A stretch of DNA of 64,000 nucleotides, from the NCBI RefSeq assembly GCF_002775205.1, contig NC_036454.1, positions 14,342,882 to 14,406,881 on the forward strand, in the 5' to 3' direction. Origin of the DNA: Xiphophorus maculatus (lineage: Eukaryota > Chordata > Actinopteri > Cyprinodontiformes > Poeciliidae). The notes under the pieces were generated by a model. The model saw only the letters and a program-made list of their open reading frames with translations. It did not search any database and was not told where the DNA came from. The translations under genes and the position numbers were made by a program. Below are positions 11,512 to 26,075 of this stretch, one piece after another. How positions within the stretch are numbered: position 1 is the first letter of the stretch; each line of letters begins with the position of its first letter.

Positions 11512-14500
11512 GCTCCATTTCAAATACTGTAGCTCTTTGTCTTGTAGGGATTAGTAAATATGGACTAGACAAGAATATAATGAATGAGCCTTAAAATTCT
11601 ATGAAACATTGGTACTTTTATTTTGTTTTCAGAAACAACATCTAAAAATAACACTTTTGAGACTTTAATATTTTAACCAGATTTAGTTCAAGAACCACAG
11701 GTCAAATTCAATTACATTTTTTAGTTCATGCATCTTATGAGTGAAAAGGATTTTAATAAAATCACAAGCATTATTTTTTTTAATTCACAATTTCTTAGAA
11801 TGAGTAGACTGTCTTTCACAATTACACAATGATAATGTTTCCCATATTTGCCTCTAAACAATTTACACAATTCAATAAACTTTCATATAATCACAAAAAA
11901 AAACAAAAAAAAAAAAACGGGTGGCCAACATTTCTCCCTAAAGACAAAAAAAAACAAAAAAAAACAAGTCAAGCCACTCCCAGATACCAACAACAACTAA
12001 GGAGCAGCTTTGTGCTGCTGTTAGAGGAAAACTTTGATCAAAGTTATTTCTCCTCATCCATCTCTGACTCTCCTGGCCAGTCATAAATCATCTTCACTGT
12101 GCCAACTGTCAGACTCGGTCCCAGAGCCGTGAAGAGCTAATTCAGCCGCACGACGCTCTGAGCCAGTTTCCGCTCTGCTCCTTTAGCTCAAAACAAAGAA
12201 TTAAGCTGCAAATTACTGATCTTGTTGGACTTGTGTCGGTGATCCCACGTGACACTGATTACTATTCTAATTACTTTACATGGCGAGTTCAGAAGAATCA
12301 TGCAATTTCTGTCATAAGGTTGTATGTCACGAATGTGTTTGGATCAACGGTAGGTAAGAACAGCTGATTCTGAAGTACGTAAACTGAGAAGTCTAACATG
12401 TATTTATCCAAATTAAGAATAAACACCTTAAACGTTTTTTTAAAAAGCTGATAGGCATCCATTGAGGCCTAGCTGGAAGCTAGTTGACATGAATGACACA
12501 AACCTTTTTAGGCTTTAACTCCCCCGGTGGACCGCAGTCATGAAATTATTTGCTTGGCTGCACTGACTTCTGCCAGAATATATCTGCAATGCTAATAAAC
12601 TCCATGGGCCCTGGCAGGTAATGGCATGCTACTGTAACTTTTCTACCTCATCTGAGTACAGCTCAATCAGGCCCCGCCAGAGGCCTCCTCTCCACGAGTC
12701 CCCGCGGCTCAGAATCAGCAACTTTCAATCTCGGTGTGTTAGCACGCAAGAAGACGCAACAGTACGCTTGGGACAGGTGATGAGACAAGAAGACAGCGCA
12801 GCGTGAGAGTGAGAGAGCGACCACACATACGCACACGTTTACTGTCGCACATACAAACACACACATAAAGTCTAATATCGGCTCAGTCCCCGACTCCCTT
12901 TAAGAGGCCCGAGAGCTGAAGGGGGAGAAATAAATACTCTGCTTTATTACAGGGAGATAGACAGAGAGGAAGGAGGAGGAAGGAGAGGAAAAGTAAAATA
13001 AGAGGAGGTAGGAAGAGACTGTGTGTGCTCTCACTTTCTTTCTTACACACACACACAGAGCGGACTGGCTCAGCCTGATCTTGCTGAATCCTATATAGTC
13101 GTGAAGAACTCTTTACTTCCCCAAGTCAGCATACCTCCCTTAGCCCTGTCGTCTCATATACTGGCAGCTGACAAAGTACAACAAGAGCCCTGAAATACAG
13201 TAATACCATGGTACTACAAGAGCATACAAACCATGACGTTATAGTACCAGCTCTCAGTTTAAGAGGCAAATATTTGTCTATCATGTTGCTCATAGTAGGA
13301 GTGGTTCTTATTAAAGAAGATTCTTAATTTGTGGAAGGCAGCATTTTTAAGAAACAGGGGTCAAACGGGACATGTTTTGTTTCAGCATATGCATGAACCA
13401 AACAAATACGGAACTGTTTTAAACTCATACACATGGAGAAGTTCATATGCAGAACTAAAGTGCAGTTTCTCAGGTCAACTTCTAACAATGGCACCACAAC
13501 AAAGCAAAGCACAAGCACTTCCAGCTATCATGAAATTCTGCTATTTGGGAACATTATGCTTTTTAAATCGATATGATACGTGACATAGGTACTTTCTCAC
13601 CAAACAAAGATCTAGTTGAACGCAAACATCCCTGGCACAGAAAAACATACCTTCAACTATAAATCTTTTATACACCGTGATCCCTTAAGTCACCAAGGCT
13701 TAGTTTAATTGCACCGATTGGCAGCCATTAAACATTTACTTCTGAACTGTGTGGCATTATTCTATTGTTCAGAGAAGACAGAAAAACTTCTTCCCCAATA
13801 TAACTCACATTGTCAACACTGAGACATATTTCTGAAAGGCTTTCGAGATGATTTTGTCACAGTCTTATAAAACCAGTTGTTATATGTCACCAATTCGGTA
13901 GGTTTCAAAGTCATTTTGATCCAATTACAGAGTCAGGAGAAGATTTTGCTGTTGTGTCTCACATAGCTGCCATGACTGCCATTTTCTAACTTGTATACTG
14001 GCAACCAAAACTACATTTTAAGTATCAAATATCAAACATTTATTCACATCTGTAATAAAATTAATGTATCAAATGCCTTATACTTTATTCAGTTTGTACC
14101 ATTCCTACATACACAGCATCAAACTCAGCAAAGGAGAAAAAAGGATTTAGAGGAATTATTGGGATGATTCCTCTGAATATGGAAACATCTTCCATAAAGC
14201 TCTTACCTCTCAGATAAAACAAACACAAAAGCGATTATATTTCCAATATGCAGGAGCAGTGGTGCAATTGTACCAGCTAAATCAAAGCCTACTTTTGATA
14301 AAGTTATTTGAAGTGAACAATTGTTTATTCATGCAAAATAATTCAAAGAATCCAGTCCTTAACAGACATCCATGCACAGTAAAAGCTTACTTTACGGGAA
14401 AAAAAAAACACAAATTCTTCCATCCTCTCTGATATTGTCTTTTTTTGATCTACCACCTTTTTCTTTTTCTAACCAAAGCTGTCCCTCACCAAGCAGTCCT

Positions 14501-17335
14501 TTATTTTTTTTCTAACTGAGGAAGACATCCAATTGTAAGTAAGCAAAAGTGTCTTAAAGTCCTGAATTCTCACTACATAATCTTCCTTTTATAACCGTTT
14601 AGAGGGAAAAAGAAAGGTTCCCCTGTCCTACTGTCATTGTGAAAATTTTCTTTGAGTCTAGGTAGGCCTGCAGGAGTCGATATGAGGTCCCCTGGCACAT
14701 TCCTCTATTGCTGTACATTGCGGGTGAGAAATTTCAACGTGTGTAGATGGTTGCCTGTTTCTTTGTGTGCAGTGTATCTAGTTGCAGAATTTCTGGCACA
14801 AACCCAGCAGACATGGGAACGCCGAAATGGATTACTCATGGAAGAGGGGGATTTAGAGAGGAGAGGAAAGAGAGGGAGATCAATGGAGGAGGATCCAGTA
14901 TAAAAAGGAGGTAGAGCAAAGAATTTCCTGAAAAACATTAGCCAGAGTATCTGCACTAAAGCATGGACAAAGTGGAGGAAATGGTTAGAGACTATGTTTT
15001 CTGCTCAGTACAGTTTGCATTAAGCCAGAGTATAAACGGAACAGGAGAAATACGTTTTTTGCAGGAAAACAAATAATTTAAAATGGATGGAGGAAAAATT
15101 TATTATAAAATATTTATTCATAAAATAAAGAAGGTATTAACCTTATCAGCATGGTTTGATCATTTGACTAAATATTTTATAAAAGAGTTTAAAATATAGT
15201 CCATCAGCTCCTAAGAAGCCATATTGATTTGTTTTAGAATAAACTGAATAGCATTGATTACGCATGAGGCACCAGCGACATTACTCCATACATTTTCTAA
15301 TTGACATTTCCTCTGTTTTCAGAAAAATATATGCTAACATATTATTTTAGCTTCCAGTGAAAAAGAGTGTAATACCTTTGCTCCACCAGTGGGTGGCATT
15401 TTGTAAAAATAAACTACGTTATATTCAAAAGATGAAGGTATTGTGCATGGCTAAACCAGTGCTAGGCTAAACATTCTAAAACAATGAAGCTACAAAACAC
15501 CACCAATGCTTTTACCAGCCACACAAGTCTTGTATTTACAGTAACCCGTACCCTGAATTCCAGCTTTAAATGTATAGCAAACCTCTACTGGTTCATTAAA
15601 TGACCACAAGTAAAACAACTAAATCTAACACGTTTTGAAAGTAACAATACACCTAAATTGTGGTTTGGTATTTTTTACTGCAGTTTAGGTTAAAGTTTGA
15701 TATAGATGTGGTGCTACAACAAAAAACTATTTTACTTGTGTTACAACATGCTGTATAACTCACAGAAATAGACAGAAAAATGTACCACCTCTGTATGAGA
15801 GGAGGCTCTAACATAGAATAATTACAACAAGGGAGATTTGTCCTGGTGAGTTCATTTAAAGTTAAAAATAAAAGAATAGCAACCAGCGGTCAACAAGCCA
15901 TAAGTCAGACAGAGTTTCATTTTTGCTGAAAACTGACATCCAGATATTTGGCTTGTTATGAAAGTCATTTGACCATAACTTTATGCAGAACAAAAAGCCA
16001 GGGCAGCTTTGAGTAACCTCTCCCAATATAAAAATACAATGCTATAAAATCTCTAGCTCACCTGGTGTGACACAGCTTGCACACAAGAACAGGGACTATT
16101 AGGTTAAAATGATGGCACACACTAGTACAATTAAATCCAGAAATTTCTTGCTAAACACCCTATTATATCACAATGGGTTTGCCATACTCCACTGCTTGCC
16201 TTCCAGTGCTCCAATTTAAAAAAGAAACCTGCACTCTGCTAATATCTGATGAAAAGCAAGCAAATGAGGTGTTTAACCTCATGATTGTCATTAATACCCA
16301 ACCATCTTCAATTAGTCTGCTATAAAGAGCTTAAGATTTCAGCTTAATTTCCCATCATTATACTTAAGAAGCAACAAAAAATAAAATCACATTTGTATGA
16401 CGTTTTCTAAACATAAAAGACAATAATGAGTGATCTCTGACATATGTATGTTCTGTGACGGTTCAGTAATGATGTGGAAGTCGTTACTTCCCAAGGAACA
16501 AGTTGATAGCGTAACCAAAAAAAGGTCCAATGCAAGATAATGGATCGTGTTGGCCTGGTATCGCAGTGTGCGGGGTCTTCCTCAAGGTCAAATAAGCACA
16601 GAGTCTGTCAAATGTGATGTGTAGTAACCAATCAGAAAGCAAGGTGACAGAAACATGGAGGAGAATTCAAAATACAGAAGACAAAACAACTGCACCAGAA
16701 AGTCTGGTGGGTGTCACAGACTTTTCTTTTTGCATTGTTTTTTTAACTATTAAAACTAGACCACAAGCTATCGCCAATTTTCTTCCTGGTCGGCCATGTT
16801 TGTTACTCGGAACTCACGTTTGATCTCGAGAGGTTTAGCAAGTTTTAACACTAGACATTTGAATATTTGTGAGTGAAATCTGTCCCTGTGGGGGGTGTTT
16901 TCTTTACTGTGTGGCTGTACACCATACGTTGTACAATCAGCCATGATTTTTTTTTATCATCATGTTTGGGGTTTTGAAAATCTTGCCAAGTGAAGCAGGC
17001 ATAACAGAAATAATGTAAATCAGGATCTTCTACGCATATCTTGCATACGGTGTACGTACACACAGCAATGTGTCTCCAACTAGAGGAGATCAAGAACATA
17101 TGTGCAAACTGCACAGCTATGATTTAAGGAGTTCTTTGTTTTTCTAACAATTTTGTCTAATTGCATGACATGTCTCTGCCGTGAGGTCAGTTCTAATTAG
17201 CCATTTTATAGGTTCTGCCCAACTGAGAAAAGGCCAGACACCATCATTTTATGCAGGCACAGATTTGGACACACCTATGTTTCAAGGGCTCATTTTTATT
17301 CTTTTATCACTGTCTCAAAAAGTGGGTCAAATTCT

Positions 17336-17364
17336 GCACACACACACACGCCCACACACACACA
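17336..17364. repeat. imperfect (CA)n microsatellite
   Basis: About 29 bp of CA repeats, interrupted by CGCC. Confidence 0.9.
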
Positions 17365-17999
17365 ACATCTTATACAGGTAGGAAGGTCCAGGTGGGGGGG
17401 CAACAGTATTCAGCCTCCTGCTTTTCAGTGACAATCCCACATCCACCGAGATTTATCTAAATGCAAATAAACTGTCTTTACTCTACAGCACGCACATAAT
17501 TTACATAGCACGCCCAAAATATCATCAGTTTAAAGTCAGTCGCACCGTCAGACAGCTGAATGACCCATCGGTTCCACCTCTCCTTTCATCCGTGCCCTCC
17601 AGGGTACACTCATTTTCACCAATTTCACTTATAATTGAGCGTTAATTCAACTAAGGCGTCATGATACTGGAGGTAGACCAGATAAAGGTATGGAGTGTAG
17701 CAAATGGACAGGGATAAACTGGGAGGAGGAAGTGACAGGTGAAATAAAAAATGTTTTTTGTGTTGTTCTTACTTTGAAGAGGGAAAAGTCGCTGTAGTCA
17801 CCACTAATTACAAAAGTGTGGAGTAAAAAAAATAAATAAATATAAAAAATCAAGGCCAAAAGAACTTAACTCTCATACTCACAAATCTCATTTTAAAACG
17901 CCACACATGTTTGACCTGGACTAAAAGTCCAAGTGGAGCCTTGTGCAAATGCCCAACAGAGCAGCAAGGTCATGCAACCGGTGATGGATGCTGTAAAGT

Positions 18000-18330
18000 G
18001 ATGCACGCTCCAAAGGTTATCTGGGGCCTTTGCTTGGTGGAAACAACCTTACTGATGCTGCTCAGTGCTTTCACTACCTTCACATAGCTGTTAATTAGTT
18101 CAGCTAAGTGCACCATTAATCGATTGCATGTCTCTGCGCTATATCTCATAACGGCGTTGCTCTCTGGCAACAGCAGGCAAAGAAACGCGAGGTTCAGGAA
18201 GTCACACACTTCCACTTGTGAAATACTGATTCTGGAGAGAGAGGGAGAGGAGTCGAGATGTACTCTGGCCTTAAGCCGACATAACTGGTTGATGGAGGAG
18301 GATGACACGTAAACCTCTGATTTTGAAGAT
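18000..18330. promoter_or_regulatory. candidate conserved non-coding element
   Basis: The block has no repeat signature and carries TTAATTAG, CATTAATCGATTG and the inverted pair GTTGC/GCAAC (18157-18172) around a 6-base spacer, which resembles a loosely spaced RFX site. A 127-codon minus-strand frame (18353-17970) covers it, but has no splice sites or known family. Enhancer function is inferred only. Confidence 0.28.
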
Positions 18331-20255
18331 ATTATTAAATGCATCCCCCACATATTCTTTCACTATCATGGGATTTAGGAAATAAAAATATTTTTGGTAA
18401 TTCTGATTTAAAAAAAGAGAAGTTTGGTCTGATTTCACTTCAGATTATGAGAAAAAAATCGGTGTGTCTTTTATTTCATGTATGTACACTCCTGGTTTTC
18501 ATAGTAAATCAGTGAAGGCAAGAAGCAAATATTTATACTACAAGAAAACTTACGTTTGGAGAATTCCTGTTATGACAAAAGTGTTCAGGCACTTCTCTTA
18601 AAGAACCACACGAAGGAGGACAAAAGACACATGTCTTTGAGATAACAAGCAGCAATCTATAAATCAACAGATGGCAGTTCATCTAACACCCACAGTGCAC
18701 ACATGTAGAAATAAGAAACTTCACAACAATAAGAGCCTTTATATTTTTGCCTTTCATTTTTATGTTTGAAGTTTTTTTTCCTCCTTTAATAACTTAGACT
18801 TTCTGGACACAATTATTTAGCTTTGCCTTAAATATAAAATTATGAGTTACAATAACTAACAATATACTACTGGAGAGGCTGTATTATCACGTTATAATTC
18901 ATTATAAAACAAGGAGGAGCAGAGTAAAGTGCAGCTGTCAGTCTGTGGAGCAAAGCTCTGCTTCTGAAGACTAGAACAGCCAGAAGAAAGACTGCAAACC
19001 CCACGAGATGCCTCTTAGAAACCATCCTCTCTTAAGGAAACAAAAAAAAACCTCCAAAGTACTCCAGAGCATCTATGCCGGCATTCTTAAGCCAGGTCGA
19101 CCTTGAACAGATAGGCAAGCTGCTGTGAAACTGAAGCTGTATGTAAAGCTGAATGTAAAAGAAAAAGAATTGTGAGAAGTCAGGGGCAAATAGTGCAGAG
19201 GGAGGATAAAGAGACAGAGGGTTATGTTGAATGATAATATCATCTCAAATATCATTCTTCGCACTGAGTCAGTTCAGCGGTCAGTTTGGAGATAGTGGAT
19301 AATGTCAAACCTCAGCCTGGAATAACAGTTCAAGAGGAGGACCGAGGCAGCTGGTCTTGAATCCAGAAACACTTTTTTTTTTAACCAAAGACAAAATATA
19401 AGATATCTTGACCAATAAATGCAACTAGAACCTCTTGCCACAACCAAAATGAAAAAAACAAGCAACGTTGGCAAAAAAACAAAAAAATAAAATTAGCGTT
19501 ACTGAATACTCTTTGAATTCAAGTTGCACCAATCATGCCTATCCTGGTCAGTATAGATTTCCAGTTATCTTTTTGATCTGCTTATTCAGATTTTGACCAG
19601 TCTAGGTTTGAGTAATAGAAAATTTGCCAGTTATGATCTCTGGCTGAGTAATTGCAGTCCTGCACAAGATATCATATATCATTAGTCATTGCAATATCAG
19701 TGTGTCAGTAACCCAATCACAAAGGACTGATCGGATGCAACATTTGTTAGGATAGTATATTTCAAGCGTTAACTGCACATCAATAACAAACTGGATGGGT
19801 TCTAGCTGCACCTATCATCCACACTTACTCTGTGTTTTTAATCTTAGATGCTGAAGAATACAGGAAACAGCTAGTACTTTATAATGACAAAGAAAGAAAA
19901 GAAATGTGGTTTAATTGTAACTGGCATATTCTTATTAGTGCATCTGTATTGCAAACTGGCATTAGGATAAAAATACTTTAAGAAAAAAAACACAATTAAT
20001 GAAATCCATACCTTTGTGGGGAAAAAAATACCAAAAACCATGTAAAACATTTCTCTAAAAATAACCACTAAACTTACAAATTAATGTCCTTTAACTCAAC
20101 TTTCAAATGTAAATCCATCCAGTGTACTGAAACAAAAATCTTGGATGGCAAAAATAAATTATTCCAACACCCCACACTGGTGCAGGACACCATCTTGATA
20201 TATGGGAAAAGAGAAAATTTAAAAAGAAAAAAAGCAGCAAAAATGCTGCATAGAG

Positions 20256-20347
20256 GCTCATATAGATGCTTAGAGAGCATCTATATGAGCAGGAGTATAG
20301 ACCTGCATCTATACTCACAAAGTATAGATGCAGGTCACCTCGACCTG
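20256..20347. repeat. chain of perfect hairpins
   Basis: The first hairpin has 15-bp arms at 20256-20270 and 20276-20290 with a 5-base loop. The second has 16-bp arms at 20300-20315 and 20321-20336 with a 5-base loop. A third, 6-bp stem (20331-20347) overlaps the end of the second. All arms match exactly. No transposase, terminal motif or target duplication is visible. Confidence 0.93.
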
Positions 20348-20579
20348 AAAATACTGAAAGAAAATCTTTCAATGTTCAAACTTATATAAGATCTTAGCCC
20401 AGAATGACAGTTCTGTGGTCTTTAGTCCAAGGACAGAAAACTCTCGGGTCTGCGTGTTGAACTCACAGCTATCTAAAAACATTTTGCTGAAAATAGAGTG
20501 AATAATAGTGTGAAAGCATTAGCAGGACAAGAAGAAATGTTCTACAGTGAAGGCAAACAACTGTAAGGGTGAGGGAATC

Positions 20580-20870
20580 CCGATTATAGCGTGACCTTGC
20601 TAACCCCAAAGGCTCGTTGGAGTCTTGTTAGAGCTGCATTCTGCAGGCCTATCCTCTGTCACACCTTCATTAAGAGCATCGACCCACAGTGCTTATTAAA
20701 CACATTCATTACCCTGAGTATTGAACTGCTGCCGCCATTGCTGGCCCCAAATTCATCATGGGGGGAGCAAATGCAGACTGCAACATCTATACGCCACAAT
20801 ATGGGCACGCAGCTTTCTGAGTCTTATCAATCATCGATAATGAAGTCAGTATTTAGATCGGGTTGGGTCT
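20580..20870. promoter_or_regulatory. candidate conserved non-coding element
   Basis: Low-repeat, balanced composition with CATTAAG, TTATTAAACACATTCATTACC, GCCGCCATTG and ATCAATCATCGATAATGAAG motifs. A 122-codon open frame on the plus strand (20591-20959) has no splice or family support. It reads like developmental-gene-desert enhancer sequence, but conservation was not tested. Confidence 0.27.
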
Positions 20871-22812
20871 CTCAATCAGGAGTCAGCGGGAGCAAAAGGA
20901 GGATGGAGGGCCGGGGGGAATGCAAGAGGGAGGATACGCTTAGTTTGAGAAGGGATTGAAGGGAGGAGAGGAATAGCAGGCCTGTGAAGAAACGGAAGAG
21001 AATAATTAAAATAGGTTGACGAGCCAGCCAGACACTTTCTCACAGTCTCCTGTGCCATCTCTCTCCATTTCCTCCATAAAGCACGACACAAGAAATTCCT
21101 CAAGAAGGGCTTTCCATCAGGATATGTTTAAACTGGAGCTGGGCAAAAAGGCGAGTCCTTGGCGCTGATTTTAGGGTCAAGCCTTAAATTATGACATCAT
21201 TTCTGCCCTTCTCAAACAAAAGGAAAACTCATCACGAGAGAGCAGAGAAACAGGGCGTAAGAAAAAGGTGCGAAGAGATTAAGAAGTGTAAGGCATGAGC
21301 AAGGTGTCTGAAAGGACCATATATCATAGTGACATCCCCGTTGGCTGAGCGTCAGAGGCTGTTGCTGCTTTCTGGAGGCAGTCAAAGGCAAATGTAGTCC
21401 AGTCAGAGTGCGGCACTGGTTCACTGGAAAATCTAAATGACTGCCACATTTTTCAATGACTTTTTGTGGCCAGAAAATCACTTGCTCTTACTTTCGCTGC
21501 CATAAACCTTTCGATTTACTGCAAGCTAAAGGTGGGTCAGCCATTAAAATATCAAGTTTAGAGCCGTTTCAACTGTACTTCAACTTAAAACGTTTTTTAG
21601 ACATAGTAGCCAAAGGAGAGAAGCATAAAAATGTCCGACTACATCTACTCCCTTAACTAACAATACATTTTGTTTAGATTTGTTGATAGAGTAATAATTT
21701 TAGAGCATTAGTGCATTTGGTTACATTCTATCCACCATCTGCATTTAGTTAAAATAGTAGAAACCATGTGCTCTGTTTTTAATTACATAGAAGGTACTCC
21801 TTACTTCTGATCCTCTTTTTATATGGGGTTCTGTCCTGCACAGAACTTCTGCTGCCTTTAACTGGATACTGGAAAGTACTTTTTTATTTCACTCCTTTTC
21901 AGTCCTCTTAGTTCTCAGCTGCAGATTAATGTCCATACTGCTGAAGGTTTCGTCCTGATAAATGTAGCCCTTCTTTAGACAGACAGCCCTTTTCCCAACT
22001 TGCTTTTTTAATAAACAACTGAATTTGACTGCACTGTATTTTGTTTGGAGCGAACTGGACTGAATGAGTCATGTTGGAATGAAACGAACTGATTTTAATT
22101 GAATTTACAACAAGTTGGATTTTACACATTAGAAATGAATTGGAACTTTATGCCATATAAAGTGCTTTGAGGGGAAATTTGTTGTTTATTCTAGATTGAA
22201 AAAAATAAATGCAGTTAAATTTTCACAAAAGACTTCAGCATTAAATAGCTGCTGTTTCTGGGAACGAAAAGTTTTTACATTTTTTAGCATATTTAATTTC
22301 AGCAGCTCAATATTTGATAGCCTCGTTTTTCATCTCTCTCATAAATCCAAACATATTTAAGAGGTTGGAAACTCACAGCAAGTAAAGCAATGGCTAGAAA
22401 TACTTCACTGTTTTGATTAATCCAGAAACACTTGCCATAATTACCGGTACACAGATGTAAATATTTCCTACAATAAATGCAATATGGAGAAGAGCACTTA
22501 CTGCTGCAATCTGGGATTCAAAACTAGAACAGAGATGAAGTATGTAAACAGTTCATGGGCCACCTGCACTGCTGTACCCACACACCTCTGCAGATGTTTA
22601 CGTCAAACAGGATCTCTTCAATAGTTGATTCAGAAGAGCGTTGCATTCAAAATTAATTTGAATTCTTGCTTTATAGGAGTTGAGTTCTTCATGTACACTT
22701 AATCTGTAGTAGAACAAGCATTACATTTGTCATTAAGATCCGTTTTCTTGTTTTGGCACGGTACAGTTTCTAAAAGTCATCAACAACAAGTTGTTTTTAG
22801 AAGCGTTTAGCA

Positions 22813-22844
22813 GCCTCATTGCTGCCTCAGTGCAGCAATGAGGC
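22813..22844. repeat. perfect hairpin, 13-bp arms
   Basis: Arms GCCTCATTGCTGC (22813-22825) and its exact complement (22832-22844) flank a 6-base loop. Confidence 0.92.
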
Positions 22845-25800
22845 ATTAGATGGCTATCACTAACAACAGTTATTGAGATTCAAGTTATAGTTTCCAAAAT
22901 TGAGAACATTTTATGTTGCATCTTTTAAATTCCAGGAGTTTTTGTTAGTAGTACTGCCAATCAGCTAGCTGAAAAGTCCAAAACACTTTTCTCTTCACAA
23001 CAAAAAGGTTACTAGAACACAAGGATAGTCGTGGAGGGAAAACTAAAAGAGCACAATGCATCAGTCCAACGAAAGCAAGGCTGTTTTTAAACAGCAGGTG
23101 CAGGTATGAGGCATGCATCTGTTAAGCAGCCCATGTATGTCAGTTACCCAGGAATAGCTCAAATAATTAAAAATCTGCAATTAGCTCTTTATAATTGGGC
23201 TAAACTCACAAAACATGTAATATTCTGGGCAAGAATAAGGTGAAAACTACAACAAATTTTGGTTTAAAACTTTTTTGTATTAATACTGTACAATTATGAT
23301 ACTTTTACTGAAGGTCATCATACTGTGAGAATCTATCAGCTATTTTCACATTTTAGTCCCTTTTTTCCAGATTGCAAACATTTATTGCTGATATTCACTC
23401 TCAACCAAGGTCACACTAGTAGCTTTCTGCAAAATTAACTTAAGTACTGTTGGGACCTTACAGATAATGTTAGCATGAGGGCGTCTAGTATTTTGGTAAC
23501 TTTGTTCTATAATTGTTGCTTCTGTCTCAGAAAGGAAGACTTCTATTTGTTCTAGAAACATTTCAATGTGTTGTATTCTTAATTTTATTATCAAAAGACA
23601 AACATTGGGCTTGATGAACATTTTAAATAACAAAAGTAAACACGCACGATGAGAGCCAAGGCTGATTTTTATTGTTTGTCTATAAACAAGCCAACAATAA
23701 TCCGTATTCAGGTTTAAAGGGCTGCTGTCAGAACAACAGTAAGAAACTTTAGTTGAGCAAAACTTTTGAGCCAAAAAACTTTATGAGATTTAATTTGTTT
23801 TTACTTGAGCATTTTATAGAACAAAAGCAAGGTCAATTAGTTTGTTTTAATTAACTTTGCAATTATCTTCATCCAACGGTCCTTTTTACATATTTACAAT
23901 AAAGTGTCTGTGTGCCTCTGTAAGGCAAAAGTCTGAGACCTGGGCAAATTTCACAAAAGCTGAAAAGCGGGCTTCTTCGTAGCGATACCCAACATCTCTG
24001 ACTTCATTTCAGCCAAGTGCTCTGCCACAGTAAGTGAGAATGCATACATTATGAAAGCCTCAGTCACTCCAAGCGTCCCAGGCTCTCTGATTGCTGCAGG
24101 CAAAAGCTTGATAATGTAATGGAGATGAGTGCCGCTACATCTCCGGCACTAAGAGATTACATACTACCATTGCAAAGGTCATCCGGAGTTCCCATTTACG
24201 TGTGAGGCAAAGCATATTTTCATTTTTACAGTATTCAAATTTTCATGTGGGGGCAAAATAGGGATGAAAAGTGCAAATAGAAATCATGTGGGAGTTTCAT
24301 ATTAAATCATTTGCATCAACAGGTACAATAATTTCACTAATAAAAAATATTTGCAATACTTTGTAGGTACAATGTTACAGAAAAAAGAAAACAAATGTAA
24401 CTAGAAGGTAATTGCACCACTGTTCAATAAATTAATAAGCTGAAGATTTACAAACTTTTAATTGGAATAATTAAAGAGTGGCTTAACTATTAGGAAAACA
24501 TTCAATTGCCTGGTGGACCTGTCTAACTCATGACTGTATTTCTGTTATTCATATCCAGTCCTACAGCACCCTCTACTGATGAGAACAAGCACTCCTACAG
24601 CACATGTTTAAAAAAACTCAAACTTAGCAGATATTTCCCCTTATTTATCATCCAGTGATTGAGCTTCGGACTCAGGCTTTCAAAACATTGGTTATTTCAA
24701 ATGTCTGTACTTTTTAAGATTTCTATTTCTAATTTGATTCTTGAGTTGTAACACTTTGAACAATTGAATATAAATTAAATAACCAACGGTTAAAAAAAAT
24801 CAAGAAGCCCCATAAAGCTGAAATTGAATCAGCACTGTTCAGTACCAGTATAAAATCTATACCAACTGTGCTGGTGTGTCTAACATTAAATGCAGACTCT
24901 CTAAAGCACAAAAAAGTATAAAAACAAATATTTTTGTATGGACTTTTTTGTTTCTTTTTCTTTTTTAACCAGACCAAGAATTGTTTTTTTTTTTTTTCTT
25001 TTGTTCAACCAAACCGATTTGCTTACAAATCTACTCCCACTATGTTCTTACTGGAAAAGCATGACTAACAGTCTTCCTAAATAGTTGAGCTGGTTTCCGT
25101 TGTTCCCTGCCAAGTATAACTGGCATAATTTTGGCATTCTGTCACTTGCCTAAGATTTGAAATGCCTGCCTTTCACTCGACTTTGCTTTCTTTCCAAAAG
25201 GTTAAAACTTTTAACAGACCCAGTCAGCAAACCTTCCTCTACTTTTCTTCTTCTTTATAAGCAATTCATTCTCTATTATTGATAGACTGCAGGACCAAAA
25301 AAAACAAATGCTGAGGCAGAATTTCTCTCCTGGGGTAACTAATATCGAAACAAAACTGTAGCAAGGTGAAATATTTCTTTGCAGGTACGCTTCACAGACT
25401 CACATTTCACTTTCTTCCCTTTCTTTTTCTCTGGCCTCTCAAACCTCTTTTGTTCCTCTGCAGACGGCAGAGCGAACTTATCGACAGAGTCTGTGTCTGA
25501 GCGCAGCCGGCAGTCCGAGCAGAAGTCAGTGCTCATTAATGCATCTGATTACTTCCCAGCGAAAAATGGTAAAAAAAGACTGAAGAGTTACTGGCGTGAA
25601 CACACAAACACAGAGAAAGGGAGCTTTTTGGGACTCTAGATCAATATGGAGGCACTTCAATAGAGCAGTGAAGAGGAGGATACTGGAGACAGGAATATGC
25701 TGGTAACTTTAGACTACCCACTGAGAATGTAAGTAGCGGCAAAGGTTACAAAGAATCATTTTTAAAATGTGTGGGGGTCACCAAATAAATTAAAACTTTA

Positions 25801-25960
25801 TCCTATTCTTAACTTATCTAAAGGTTAGACCAAGGAATCAATTAATTTTTTTGATTTTTGTGCAGGTTGCCAGAGAGGGTCCAATGATTAGTGGAGCGAC
25901 AGGTAGTGTACACATTAAACAGACAGTCCTCACTTCCAAACCGCCAGTTAATCGAGCATA

Positions 25961-25986
25961 CATGTTCTTAAGACCTTAAGAACATG
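25961..25986. repeat. near-loopless palindrome, 12-bp arms
   Basis: CATGTTCTTAAG and its exact inverse flank a 2-base spacer. The right arm joins directly onto a retroelement fragment, so the palindrome may mark its boundary. Confidence 0.92.
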
Positions 25987-26075
25987 CAAACTCAAAGAAA
26001 AGTCGCCACCCTCACAGCAGAAAATTGGACCCATAATCACTTTGCTGTGAGACAACAGCACTCATCACTGTTCTT
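25981..26075 (-). mobile_element. SINE/LINE 3'-region fragment
   Basis: Read on the minus strand this matches the familiar fish phrase order: cactg...ctgttgtctcacagcaa, then a GGGTCCAA-type block, then gtggcgacttttctttgagtttgcatgtt. This is typical of tRNA-SINE and L2-type tails. It is diverged, and I cannot assign the subfamily. Confidence 0.5.

Noticed and set aside
23382..23774. 130-codon minus-strand open frame
   Set aside because: No splice signals, no recognisable domain, AT-rich background and no codon-bias clue; probably chance.
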